From RGIG1681 sp964646345 (GTDB lineage Bacteria > Bacillota > Clostridia > Christensenellales > UBA1242): DNA of 64,000 nt. This document shows, in pieces, positions 38,950 through 47,280 of the stretch. The stretch is taken from NCBI GenBank assembly GCA_964646345.1, contig CAZYDU010000001.1:186001-250000 (forward strand). Reading direction: 5' to 3'. Position 1 is the stretch's first letter. The number at the start of each line of letters is the position of its first letter. Made by a program: the position numbers and the translations under genes. The notes beneath the pieces were generated by a model, which was not told where the DNA came from, made no database searches, and saw nothing but the letters and a program-made list of their open reading frames with translations.

Positions 38950-41256
38950 ATGAAAGTTTCTAAAAGAATTTCACTTATATGTATGTCGTTTATGCTTGCA
39001 TTTAGTTTTCTTGTTAGCTTTTTTCCGTCAATGCCAAAAAAATCAACAAATAAAGCAAGTGCAGCATCAACTACTGTAAGCGAAATTCAACTAATCGATA
39101 AAAATGTTTTTGAATATGTCACACTATCAATCGCAGGAAAAACATTAGAAACCGATAATATAAAATCCGTTGATACAAATAATGACGGAAAGGCAGATAC
39201 TTCATACATCATAACAAAAGACACAACCACTATTTCTTTTAAACCACTTAAATACAACTATATATTAGCTTTTGAGAGTTCATTATTCTACAATAACACT
39301 TTTGAGAGCGATGTTATTGAAAAAGACCAAGCAAGTAGTACCTTCCCTTCAAAATTCACAGTCAATGATACTGAATATAATTATCAAATTTCAGGCGATG
39401 GTAAAATTTCTATTTATGAAAACAATTCAAGAGTAAATATTGGACAAAGTGATTTAATTAAACTTGTAGACATTGACGAAAATTCGAAAAAATTTGTTTT
39501 TACAAAGTCTTATACATTAAAATCTGAAGCAACAGACACAAGTTTCACTTTTTCCGTATCATCATCTAACAACACAAACGCAACAACCTATAAGCTCAAT
39601 TTTGTTAGACCAATACTAGATTTCGAAACTGATGACGTTACACTTTTCACTTGCACCGGACTTGATATTGGCGACGAACCTTTCACTAACGAAAAAATTC
39701 AACGTGAATTGTCTTATGAAAACGTTAAACTCGAATTTACAAACAACAATTACACAAAAACTAACCCACTTTACTTTAACATTAACCACAATGGTTTCAT
39801 ATATACATTCAAACTTTACAGCGAAAACGAGTATTTGTTTGTTGAATATTATGACGAGCAAAGACAAGGCAGTAATAATGCTCAAAAAAATCATGACCAA
39901 AGTTTGGCTACTATTTTAAATGAAAATAGTTCTGTAAAAACTCCTGTATATAAAATTTTAAATGGAGATTTCAATAAATTTTCTATTAATTTTGACACAA
40001 CCGGCAGATATGAAATTGAAGTTTACGACTCAACTTATCTACTTCTAAAAAATCAACGCCAAATTATTGAAAATGAAATCATTAATGAAAAAGGCGAAAA
40101 AGAAAAAGAAACAATTATCATTGAACCTGAAGAAAACGGAATTAATTACAACTACTACTCTACTTCATTTTACATCAAAACCAAAGAAACTGCAGGCAAT
40201 TCAAGTTCCGCTTATGACAATGCTTACGTAATAATGCAAAGCTATGAAGATGTTGAAGATGAAAACACAAAAACCACAACACGAAACCTTTTGGATTATA
40301 TTGTAAGCGAATCTACACAAAATGATAGTGTTCAAGTCACAATCAAAAACCTAAATTACTATTTTGAAAATGATGAATTTATCAAAAATTTCACACCAAC
40401 TGAAACTTTAAAAGATTTAAACATCGTTGAGTTCACAAAAGCAACATTGCCAGGAAGTGCAAACCTTCCGGTAACAACCTACTATACCCTTTCAGACCTT
40501 AAGGAAATGTTTTCTAAGCAAACAAGCAAAGACAAAACATTGACTATTAACTGCACTGATGACGCTGTTTATGAGATTGTTATTAATAGATACACCTATA
40601 ATGAAACAACTCACAAAATTGAAAAAATTTACGATGATAATCATAAATATCAATTTACCATTGTAAAACAACCAAGAACTTATTATACTGTTGCTAATGT
40701 TGATGAATATAACGACCCAACAGAAATTAACGGAGAAAAAAACACGCTTTATTATGCAGATACTCCTTATGTAACCAAGCCACAAAGTTATAAAATCAAC
40801 ATCAATAAAGACATGACATTCAAATCAAAATTTGATAGCACCCCAAATGACGAATATAATTCAACCGTACTTAGTAAAACTTATTTAAACGAATACACAA
40901 TAAATTACGCTATGCAGGCTGTTAAAATTGAACAAGTAGAATTTGGCGATAATAGCGAAAACAAAGGCAAACTTGGAATTAACTTTTTGGGTGTTGGCGA
41001 TATAACAGTAAATATCACCGTAAACTCCGTGACAACAACCTATGTTGTTAAATCAGGCGAAACCTTAGCTTTTGAAGCTTATGGCATTTATACCGTGTCA
41101 ATAGAAGACTCAATGGGAACAGTTGGCACAAGCATAATCGACTATAGCAAACCGACAAGCATTTCGGCTGTAATATTGATTGTTTTGGTTGGTATTATAG
41201 CCTTAGCTGTTGTATTATTCATACTCGCTTCAAGAGGCAAAGTAAAAACAAGATAA
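38950..41256 (+). CDS. Signal-peptide, single-pass surface protein paired with the VirD4-like gene
   Basis: 768 aa. The N-terminus (MKVSKRISLICMSFMLAFSF) is a signal peptide or anchor with an AxA-like site near residue 40. Residues 45-730 are Thr/Asn/Tyr-rich and probably beta-rich and extracellular. A single transmembrane helix at about 738-760 (VILIVLVGIIALAVVLFIL) is followed by a short basic tail, without LPxTG. It starts 15 bp after the virD4-like stop with its own AGGAG site, so both are on one transcript ending at a strong terminator. It could be a surface adhesin, a T4SS cell-wall-spanning part or a host- or target-contact factor. No known domain was recognised. Confidence 0.75.
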   Translation: MKVSKRISLICMSFMLAFSFLVSFFPSMPKKSTNKASAASTTVSEIQLIDKNVFEYVTLSIAGKTLETDNIKSVDTNNDGKADTSYIITKDTTTISFKPLKYNYILAFESSLFYNNTFESDVIEKDQASSTFPSKFTVNDTEYNYQISGDGKISIYENNSRVNIGQSDLIKLVDIDENSKKFVFTKSYTLKSEATDTSFTFSVSSSNNTNATTYKLNFVRPILDFETDDVTLFTCTGLDIGDEPFTNEKIQRELSYENVKLEFTNNNYTKTNPLYFNINHNGFIYTFKLYSENEYLFVEYYDEQRQGSNNAQKNHDQSLATILNENSSVKTPVYKILNGDFNKFSINFDTTGRYEIEVYDSTYLLLKNQRQIIENEIINEKGEKEKETIIIEPEENGINYNYYSTSFYIKTKETAGNSSSAYDNAYVIMQSYEDVEDENTKTTTRNLLDYIVSESTQNDSVQVTIKNLNYYFENDEFIKNFTPTETLKDLNIVEFTKATLPGSANLPVTTYYTLSDLKEMFSKQTSKDKTLTINCTDDAVYEIVINRYTYNETTHKIEKIYDDNHKYQFTIVKQPRTYYTVANVDEYNDPTEINGEKNTLYYADTPYVTKPQSYKININKDMTFKSKFDSTPNDEYNSTVLSKTYLNEYTINYAMQAVKIEQVEFGDNSENKGKLGINFLGVGDITVNITVNSVTTTYVVKSGETLAFEAYGIYTVSIEDSMGTVGTSIIDYSKPTSISAVILIVLVGIIALAVVLFILASRGKVKTR

Positions 41257-41262
41257 AATTAC

Positions 41263-41290
41263 AAGAAAGGGTCTATACCCTTTCTTTTTT
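41263..41290 (+). terminator. Terminator of the virD4-like/surface protein operon
   Basis: AAGAAAGGGT and ACCCTTTCTT form a perfect stem around CTAT (41263-41286), followed by TTTT. Confidence 0.85.
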
Positions 41291-41310
41291 GTGTATATTT
41301 ATATATTTTA

Positions 41311-41412
41311 TACGGATAGTTCATGGGGATCTCTCCACGCAGTCGCTTCTCTCCTTTGGTTGAGATGACAAAATAACCCCTAGTGTCATTTCGAGCGAAT
41401 TCGAGAAATCCC
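41311..41412. repeat. Dispersed intergenic repeat (copy C, partial)
   Basis: 41311-41370 matches the second half of the 113-bp segment in copies A and B (ATAGTTCATG... to ...GAGATGACA). It is followed by CATTTCGAGCGAATTCGAGAAATCCCC at 41386-41412 in a shortened form. It marks the right side of the virD4 module. Confidence 0.65.
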
Positions 41413-41467
41413 CCGTCTCGAAGATGTAAAACAATCCCCACTTTCAAACAATCCAAAAAAATTCGCA

Positions 41468-41473
41468 TATAAT
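41468..41473 (+). promoter_or_regulatory. -10 box directly before murI
   Basis: TATAAT ends 5 nt before the murI ATG, which has no Shine-Dalgarno sequence. No good -35 was found. This predicts a leaderless or very short leader mRNA. Confidence 0.4.
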
Positions 41474-41478
41474 TTACT

Positions 41479-42231
41479 ATGAAAAATTCATTTATTTTAT
41501 TTATCGATAGTGGCATTGGCGGGCTTAGCACATTATATGAAACAATAAAAGTTTTAAACAACAACTACATTTATTTTGCCGACACTAAATTTGTGCCTTA
41601 TGGCTCAAAAAAAGTATCATTTTTACACAAAAGACTATCTGAAATTATAGAAAACACACAAGAAAAATATAATATAAAAATCGTTGTTCTTGCATGCAAT
41701 ACAGCCACAACCACATCAATTAAATTTTTACGTAAAAAATTCCCGAATTTAAAAATAATTGGTACAGAACCAGCCATAAAAGTTGCTATAGATAATGGTT
41801 TTAAAAACCCAGCAGTAATTGCAACTCCACAAACAATTAAACATTTAAAAGCTCGTTTTAAGTTCAAATTCAAGACTATTTCATGCCCTGCACTTGCAAC
41901 ATGTATTGAAAATAATTTAACCAATAACTCACTACTTAATAATTTTAAATTAAATAAAATTTTATATAATTTAACAATAACCACTCAAAATAATGATTGC
42001 ATAGTCTTGGGGTGCACTCATTACACTTTTATCAAAGATAAGTTATCTAGGCTTATAGACAAGCCAATGTTTAATGGAAATCAAGGTGTTGCTAGAAAAA
42101 TTTTACAAGAAAGCCATGAAAATCACAAAAATAGCAAAGTGAAAATCGTTATTTCTAGCAAAAAATCAAAAGAGTTGCAAAAATATAAAAAAATATTAAA
42201 CCAAATACTTGCAAAACAAATCAAACTGTGA
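41479..42231 (+). CDS. murI: Glutamate racemase
   Basis: MurI makes D-glutamate for peptidoglycan. IDSGIGGLS at residues 9-17, PYGSK at 40-44, and the two catalytic cysteines Cys73 (ACNTATTTS) and Cys179 (LGCTHYTF) are all in place. The 250-aa length is standard. The gene lies just right of the T4SS region with a dispersed repeat between, and just before rpsT. No Shine-Dalgarno precedes the ATG, but TATAAT lies 5 nt upstream, so initiation may be leaderless. Confidence 0.93.
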   Translation: MKNSFILFIDSGIGGLSTLYETIKVLNNNYIYFADTKFVPYGSKKVSFLHKRLSEIIENTQEKYNIKIVVLACNTATTTSIKFLRKKFPNLKIIGTEPAIKVAIDNGFKNPAVIATPQTIKHLKARFKFKFKTISCPALATCIENNLTNNSLLNNFKLNKILYNLTITTQNNDCIVLGCTHYTFIKDKLSRLIDKPMFNGNQGVARKILQESHENHKNSKVKIVISSKKSKELQKYKKILNQILAKQIKL

Positions 42232-42237
42232 TAGAAT
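42209..42237 (+). promoter_or_regulatory. Promoter of rpsT
   Basis: TTGCAA, 17-bp spacer, TAGAAT with an extended TG element. The -35 lies in the last codons of murI and the -10 starts right after its stop. Confidence 0.7.
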
Positions 42238-42271
42238 ATGAACGATAATATTGCAAAGGAGCAAATAATTT

Positions 42272-42556
42272 ATGCCAATTATTAAGTCAGCTAAGAAAAG
42301 ACAAGAAGTAGCAATCAGAAACAACGAACGTAACAAATCAGAACGTAGTAAACTTGCTACAGCTGTAAAAAAGTTTAATAAAGCAATCAGTGATAAGGAC
42401 GTAGAATTAGCAGAAAAATTACTTCCTGAAACTTTTTCTATCATAGATTCAGAAGTTACAAGAAACATTATTCACAAGAATAAAGCTAACAATAAAAAAG
42501 CAGACCTTTCTATTGCATTAACAAAACTTAAAGCAGAAATGTCTGAAAAGAAATAA
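42272..42556 (+). CDS. rpsT: Small ribosomal subunit protein bS20
   Basis: S20 binds 16S rRNA. The sequence begins MPIIKSAKKRQEVAIRNNER, the standard S20 N-terminus, and is basic and helical throughout. The C-terminal IHKNKANNKKADLSIALTKL is also typical. The 94-aa length fits. AAAGGAG lies upstream; it has its own promoter and a hairpin terminator just after the stop. Confidence 0.96.
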   Translation: MPIIKSAKKRQEVAIRNNERNKSERSKLATAVKKFNKAISDKDVELAEKLLPETFSIIDSEVTRNIIHKNKANNKKADLSIALTKLKAEMSEKK

Positions 42557-42564
42557 GATTAATT

Positions 42565-42587
42565 AAAGGGGTTCTCAATCCCCTTTT
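42565..42587 (+). terminator. Terminator of rpsT
   Basis: AAAGGGG, loop, CCCCTTTT directly after the rpsT stop codon. Confidence 0.8.
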
Positions 42588-42638
42588 ATAGACTCTCAAA
42601 AAGAAAAAGCAGAATACTAATTCAAATTAAATAAAAAA

Positions 42639-42658
42639 GTGAACTAATTCAGTTCACT
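42639..42658 (-). terminator. Terminator of the comEC-holA operon
   Basis: AGTGAACT and AGTTCACT form a stem, followed on the minus strand by TTTTTTATTT. It also has a T-run on the plus side, so it may work in both directions. Confidence 0.75.
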
Positions 42659-42662
42659 CTTT

Positions 42663-44048
42663 TTATTTTTTATTCTTTTTTCTGGATTTTAATGTCTTGT
42701 CTTTTTTGATGTCATTTGCTAAAACTTGACCAACAACTTTTGAAACATCTGAGTTTGAACCATCTTTTTCAATTTGGTCAGAAATTTTCACAACTGACGA
42801 CAAAAACTCAACTTCGACATCTGCGTAATATGACTTAACAGTAAGTTTATAATAAACATACATTGATACTACCAAAATCACAAAGAATGCTAAAATTGTT
42901 AAATAAGAAGCTAAATTTGAATTTGCGAAGATTTTATAAAACCATGCAGTTTGACCGCTTGAAGAAGCCGATTTTGACACAAAATTCTCATTAGTTAGCA
43001 ATGTTTCAATGGCTAGCGATGTTTTGTATAAATTATTTACAATTACATCTTGCCCAAAATTCTCATTGATGTAAGCAATGGTATCATTCTTTGTGTAAGT
43101 TATAACTTCACTGTCGTTATATTCATTTCTCCCTAAAATTATGCCATTTTCATACTCGCCAGCAAACAAGTTTATTGTAGTCAACCCTTGACTCATAAAA
43201 TTAACATTATCAGAATTTAAAGCAATATGAGAATAACCAAGATTAAGTTTTGTATCAACCATTTCAGTTTTATTGAGATGATTTGTATCAATTTCACTAG
43301 CAAAAGCAGAGCATGTATTTGCTACAAATTTTGAAAACTCTGAAGATATTTCATCAATGTAAAAATATATGTTTTTACCAAGAGCAATTTTATCAATATT
43401 AATAACACAAAGAATATTTTTTGCATCTTCTTCTGAAATACCGTTCAAATAAAACTCAGAACCTGCACAAGAATTTTCACCAGCACCAAAAAATACAAAT
43501 TCTATATCAAAATCGAGATTTAGGCTTGGCAAATTTTTACCCAACATCAAGCATAATGCAACATCGCCTGCACTGCTATTCAAAGCATCATTTTCAAATG
43601 ATACATATTCGCCCGTTTCGGAATTATAGGTTAATGGTGCGTCATAATTGCATGCAATAATAATTTTTTTACCTGTTGAATTTGCATGCTTGTATTCAAA
43701 AATAATATTTTGTGATTTATTATATAGTCCCGTATAATCATTTACAAATTGAAACGTCTGCACACCATTTGTTGTTGATAAATCATTTTTTTCAGTTAGC
43801 AAAGTTGCATTATCTCGAAGATAATTTCTAATATACTCTGAAGCTGACTTTTCATTTTCACTTCCTGCAATTCTAGCTTTATAATCCGCACAAAAATCCG
43901 CTAAAATATCGTCAATATCTGAAGAAAAAGTTTGGAAAGAAACCGAAGCATCTGTTGCATAAACAACCTTGTTTTTGTTTGCAAAACAACCAAAACAAGC
44001 AACAAAACTCAGCATTAAACATAAAATAAAAATTCTAATCTTTTTCAT
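42663..44048 (-). CDS. M28-peptidase-like membrane protein with degenerate active site
   Basis: 461 aa from the ATG at 44048, which overlaps the preceding stop codon by one base (TAATG) and has a GGTGG site. A signal anchor (IFILCLMLSFVACFGCF) and a C-terminal transmembrane helix (about 385-408) bracket a fold resembling zinc aminopeptidases of family M28. The metal and catalytic residues look replaced. The usual HxD is CNYDAP (Asn134); the bridging Asp of DNASG is Asn157; the catalytic EE pair is GE (190-191); the final zinc His is Asn281. Only Glu191 and Asp219 remain. It is therefore probably a pseudo-peptidase with a binding or scaffold role. The family assignment is by motif only. Confidence 0.72.
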   Translation of the reverse strand: MKKIRIFILCLMLSFVACFGCFANKNKVVYATDASVSFQTFSSDIDDILADFCADYKARIAGSENEKSASEYIRNYLRDNATLLTEKNDLSTTNGVQTFQFVNDYTGLYNKSQNIIFEYKHANSTGKKIIIACNYDAPLTYNSETGEYVSFENDALNSSAGDVALCLMLGKNLPSLNLDFDIEFVFFGAGENSCAGSEFYLNGISEEDAKNILCVINIDKIALGKNIYFYIDEISSEFSKFVANTCSAFASEIDTNHLNKTEMVDTKLNLGYSHIALNSDNVNFMSQGLTTINLFAGEYENGIILGRNEYNDSEVITYTKNDTIAYINENFGQDVIVNNLYKTSLAIETLLTNENFVSKSASSSGQTAWFYKIFANSNLASYLTILAFFVILVVSMYVYYKLTVKSYYADVEVEFLSSVVKISDQIEKDGSNSDVSKVVGQVLANDIKKDKTLKSRKKNKK

Positions 44049-44611
44049 TATAACACCACCAGTAAACAGCATAAAACTTCAACTGCTTCATAGAAAATAA
44101 TTGGATAGCAAAAGTTTTTGAAAACAAAATGCCCGACAATCGACTCTGCATACACGGCATTTAGGTGCTTTGCATAAAAAATCATAACAATCATCGTGAT
44201 TAATAAATCAAAGAAAACACTAAAACTATAAAGATATGGCATGATAAAACAAAGGTTGTAAATCAAGCCTAAAATAACATTTCTAATAATAAAATATAGT
44301 CTTGATTCAGCTTTAAAACTATCCATTGGAACAATAAATGAATAAATCTTAAAAGATAAAATCCATCTATAAAACCAAAAAACAATTTCAAACGCCGCCC
44401 AACTAATCAAAGCTTCAAAGATAACATTTTCAATAACAGTCATTAAATTTACATTTGAAAACATATTTCCAAATCCATATTCAAAGCTGTACATAAAAGA
44501 TAAAGTTGAAGGGTAAAACTCAAGCCAGACACAAGATAAAAACAAGCCTAATAAATAAATCCAGCTGTTGCGTCTTGACTTTCTATCGTACATAAAATTT
44601 TCCTGCTCCAT
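44048..44611 (-). CDS. Multi-pass membrane protein, function unknown
   Basis: 187 aa, aromatic-rich, with about five hydrophobic segments (about 17-33, 62-86, 107-125, 128-147, 163-187). It overlaps holA upstream (stop/start TAATG) and the M28-like gene downstream by one base each, so translation is likely coupled. A second in-frame ATG seven codons in (MYDRKSRRNS) has its own AGGA site and may be the true start. No family was recognised. Confidence 0.65.
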   Translation of the reverse strand: MEQENFMYDRKSRRNSWIYLLGLFLSCVWLEFYPSTLSFMYSFEYGFGNMFSNVNLMTVIENVIFEALISWAAFEIVFWFYRWILSFKIYSFIVPMDSFKAESRLYFIIRNVILGLIYNLCFIMPYLYSFSVFFDLLITMIVMIFYAKHLNAVYAESIVGHFVFKNFCYPIIFYEAVEVLCCLLVVL

Positions 44612-45591
44612 TATTTTCCCCTTAGATTTAGTATATTAAAAACTATTGTTTTTATTGCAATATTTTCTTTCATCTCGCCTAGTTTAATTTTTTTATCATA
44701 GTCTGCAAGCATATCAACAATCGCTTTTAGTTGTTTTACAGAAAACACCGAAATTTGATTTTTTAGCATTTTAATTGCGAATTCTTTAACTGATAATAAA
44801 CTTGCAAGTTCTGCCGGAGTCTTATCTTTATTGATTGCAACAAATAGAGCCCTTCGATAGTTGTTATAAAGTGGCGAAAGTATTGTAAAACCCATACCCG
44901 CCTTTGTCATAATACTATCTACTAGGTTATTTGCACTTTCTCCATCGCCCTTGGCAATGAACTCTGCTAGCTGAAAAACCTGAAACTCCCTATCTTGTGT
45001 TACATTCTTCTCGACAATGTCAAGTGTTAAAATTTTTGTATCCAAGACATAGGCTATCAATTTTTCAAGCTCTGACGTTATTCTTGTCATATCAAAATTA
45101 CAATATAAAATTAGCTTATCAATCACAGCATCATTTGAACTAATACCATTTTTAGCCAAGCTGTTTTTAACGAATATAGCAATAGTCTTTGCATCAATCT
45201 TGTTACAGTCAACTTGCTCCAAATTTTTTATGTTCTTAAAAAATTCAGCACCGTCCGGACTAAAAAATACAAGTATTGTTGATGAAAGTGGTTTATTTAA
45301 ATAATTTTGAATAATCGAAGTTGCTTGTTTGTCCTTGCTTGGATTGAAATTTTTTACAACAACCAAGCGATATTCGTCCCCGAAAGGATATAAATTCGCA
45401 GAATCAACAATATCTTTTGCTGTGGCACAATCCCCTGAGATTGTTACAGAGTTCATATCAACAACCACTAAGTTTAACACTGACTGGATTTTTTTGAGTG
45501 CATCAAAACACAAATACCTATCATCTCCAAAAATTAGATAAGCATTTTTCAAACCCTGCTTTAAACTTGACTTTAATTCAACATATTTCAT
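44611..45591 (-). CDS. holA: DNA polymerase III subunit delta
   Basis: HolA opens the sliding clamp within the clamp loader. The start (MKYVELKSSLKQGLKNAYLI, then FGDDRYLCFDAL) matches the delta N-terminus, which has a degenerate P-loop region. Residues 60-150 form the AAA+-like core and 200-326 the helical collar domain. The 326-aa length is typical. It lies after comEC, a frequent neighbour in Bacillota, and overlaps the next gene by one base. Confidence 0.9.
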   Translation of the reverse strand: MKYVELKSSLKQGLKNAYLIFGDDRYLCFDALKKIQSVLNLVVVDMNSVTISGDCATAKDIVDSANLYPFGDEYRLVVVKNFNPSKDKQATSIIQNYLNKPLSSTILVFFSPDGAEFFKNIKNLEQVDCNKIDAKTIAIFVKNSLAKNGISSNDAVIDKLILYCNFDMTRITSELEKLIAYVLDTKILTLDIVEKNVTQDREFQVFQLAEFIAKGDGESANNLVDSIMTKAGMGFTILSPLYNNYRRALFVAINKDKTPAELASLLSVKEFAIKMLKNQISVFSVKQLKAIVDMLADYDKKIKLGEMKENIAIKTIVFNILNLRGK

Positions 45592-45648
45592 AATAAAACC
45601 TAAAATAATTATATCAAATCACTTTGCCTTTGTCTAGTCCATTTTGTA

Positions 45649-47202
45649 TTAAATAATCATAAGCAAAAGCAAAGAAATCGCCAAAACACTTGAAATTATC
45701 ACACGATTACGCTTTTTTAAAAAGACATAATCACTAACAACAAACATCAACAGTAGCGAAATCAAAAGTGAAATTGCAGGAATCGAACTAATTGTTATAT
45801 CTAACCCTATTTGAGCCACCCAATAGTTAAACTGCAAAATATATTTCATGCAAAATCCAAATGCAGAAATCAACGGAACTGCTAAGCCAAATATAGAACC
45901 AACAATAACCGACAACAAAAGCACAATAAACAATATACTAACCAGTGGCACTGTTATAAGGTTTGATACAAAAGACAAAATTGGTAAACTGTGAAAATAA
46001 TAAAATTGAAACACTGAAATTCCAACCGATGTGGCAAGTGTCAAACTTAAAGTTGAAGCGAATTTTGGATAGAATATGTGATTAAATAACCTAACAAAAA
46101 GTGGCATCAACAAAATAATAGATAGCACCGCAACAAAAGATAAAACAAATGAAACGCTAAAAACATCAAGCGGATTTATCGCTAAATTCAAACAACATGC
46201 AAACGATAGCGATGACAATCTGTCATATTCTTTATTTTTCGCACCAGCAACGAGTAAGAGAATTGACATCACACTTGCTCTTATAACTGATACCGAAAAA
46301 TCGCAAATATAAGCATAAATTCCAAGAATTAATAAAATAATGACTAATTTAACGTCTTTTCTCGTTTTTAGCCTATCTAAAATAAACGACACAAAAGATA
46401 CAATTATTGATATATGAAAACCACTAACCGCCAACAAATGAGCAATACCGGTGCCTGTAAAAACATTATACACTTCATTTTGTAAAACAGTGGTTTCACC
46501 AAACATCATTGCAAAACCCACATTTGTATAAAAACTATCAGTCTGCTCAAAAAGTTTATAAACCGAATTTCTAATCTTATCTCTAAAACTTAAACTCTTT
46601 TCGCCTGTTAAGCTAAACGTATAAGAATAAGCATAACACTTTGCATTAATTCCACGAGAAATATAAGACATATCAATATCGCTGTTATTTTCCAAAGAAT
46701 AAAAAGTTGGATTTGCATAAACGCTTACAAATTTTCCAATTTCAAGTTCTGATGTATCCACATTTTTGCAATTTAGTTGCACCAAAAATTTACCATTAAA
46801 ATCAAGTTCTTTTTCATTTGATTTTAGCGTTACACCACTCAAATAAACATATGCCCGATTTTCAGACGTCTGTATATCTAATTTGTAAATTTTTCCATTA
46901 ATATAGCAATTTTCTACATTTAAACTATTATTTCGTTTTATAGTTTCAGTCTTAAATAATACTGATACAAACGGAATTAAAAATGCTAATGCAAAACAAA
47001 GCACAAGTAAAAACAATCTTTTTTGTTTCTTTAAAATAATACATGTGACGACCAAGGTTAAAACAAATACAAAGCCAAGAAAAATAAATTTTGATTTTAA
47101 GCTAGCAAAAACTTTGACAGCCACAATACTTGATACAACCATTGTAATTGCCAAACATAAAAATAACCTAAAATTTGTTAGTTTCTTCATTTGTATTTTC
47201 AC
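45649..47202 (-). CDS. comEC: ComEC/Rec2-type DNA-uptake channel protein lacking the metallo-beta-lactamase domain
   Basis: ComEC conducts single-stranded DNA across the membrane during transformation. N-terminal helices (about 10-85), an OB-like DUF4131 region (about 95-200) and the competence core with HLLAVSGFHIS at 255-265 are present, followed by many hydrophobic helices to the end. At 517 aa it stops where the usual metallo-beta-lactamase domain would begin. That domain is found in a separate gene at 60750-62162. A GTG at 47202 is used here; an ATG four codons later is possible. Neither has a Shine-Dalgarno. holA and two membrane protein genes follow. Confidence 0.88.
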   Translation of the reverse strand: MKIQMKKLTNFRLFLCLAITMVVSSIVAVKVFASLKSKFIFLGFVFVLTLVVTCIILKKQKRLFLLVLCFALAFLIPFVSVLFKTETIKRNNSLNVENCYINGKIYKLDIQTSENRAYVYLSGVTLKSNEKELDFNGKFLVQLNCKNVDTSELEIGKFVSVYANPTFYSLENNSDIDMSYISRGINAKCYAYSYTFSLTGEKSLSFRDKIRNSVYKLFEQTDSFYTNVGFAMMFGETTVLQNEVYNVFTGTGIAHLLAVSGFHISIIVSFVSFILDRLKTRKDVKLVIILLILGIYAYICDFSVSVIRASVMSILLLVAGAKNKEYDRLSSLSFACCLNLAINPLDVFSVSFVLSFVAVLSIILLMPLFVRLFNHIFYPKFASTLSLTLATSVGISVFQFYYFHSLPILSFVSNLITVPLVSILFIVLLLSVIVGSIFGLAVPLISAFGFCMKYILQFNYWVAQIGLDITISSIPAISLLISLLLMFVVSDYVFLKKRNRVIISSVLAISLLLLMII

Positions 47203-47208
47203 TACTTT

Positions 47209-47238
47209 AGTTTACGATATAGTTCAATTAAAAGTCAA
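47209..47238 (-). promoter_or_regulatory. Promoter of comEC operon, possibly leaderless
   Basis: Minus-strand TTGACT, 18-bp spacer, TAAACT. The -10 ends 7 nt before the GTG start. Confidence 0.5.
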
Positions 47239-47252
47239 TAAATCGCAAAAGA

Positions 47253-47278
47253 AAAAGAGTAAATAAATTTACTCTTTT
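47253..47278 (-). terminator. Terminator of the zinc-ribbon gene
   Basis: Arms AAAAGAGTAAAT and ATTTACTCTTTT, followed on the minus strand by TTTTTCTTTT. It lies immediately after the stop codon. Confidence 0.8.
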
Positions 47279-47280
47279 AA

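Noticed and set aside
4501..41290. Typical integrative conjugative element
   Set aside because: The ATPases fit conjugation, but no relaxase, integrase, replication gene, tRNA target or att repeats were found, so the label is not supported from this window.
41259..41564. Open frame of 101 codons on the minus strand
   Set aside because: It overlaps the terminator, a dispersed repeat and the start of murI; it looks fortuitous.
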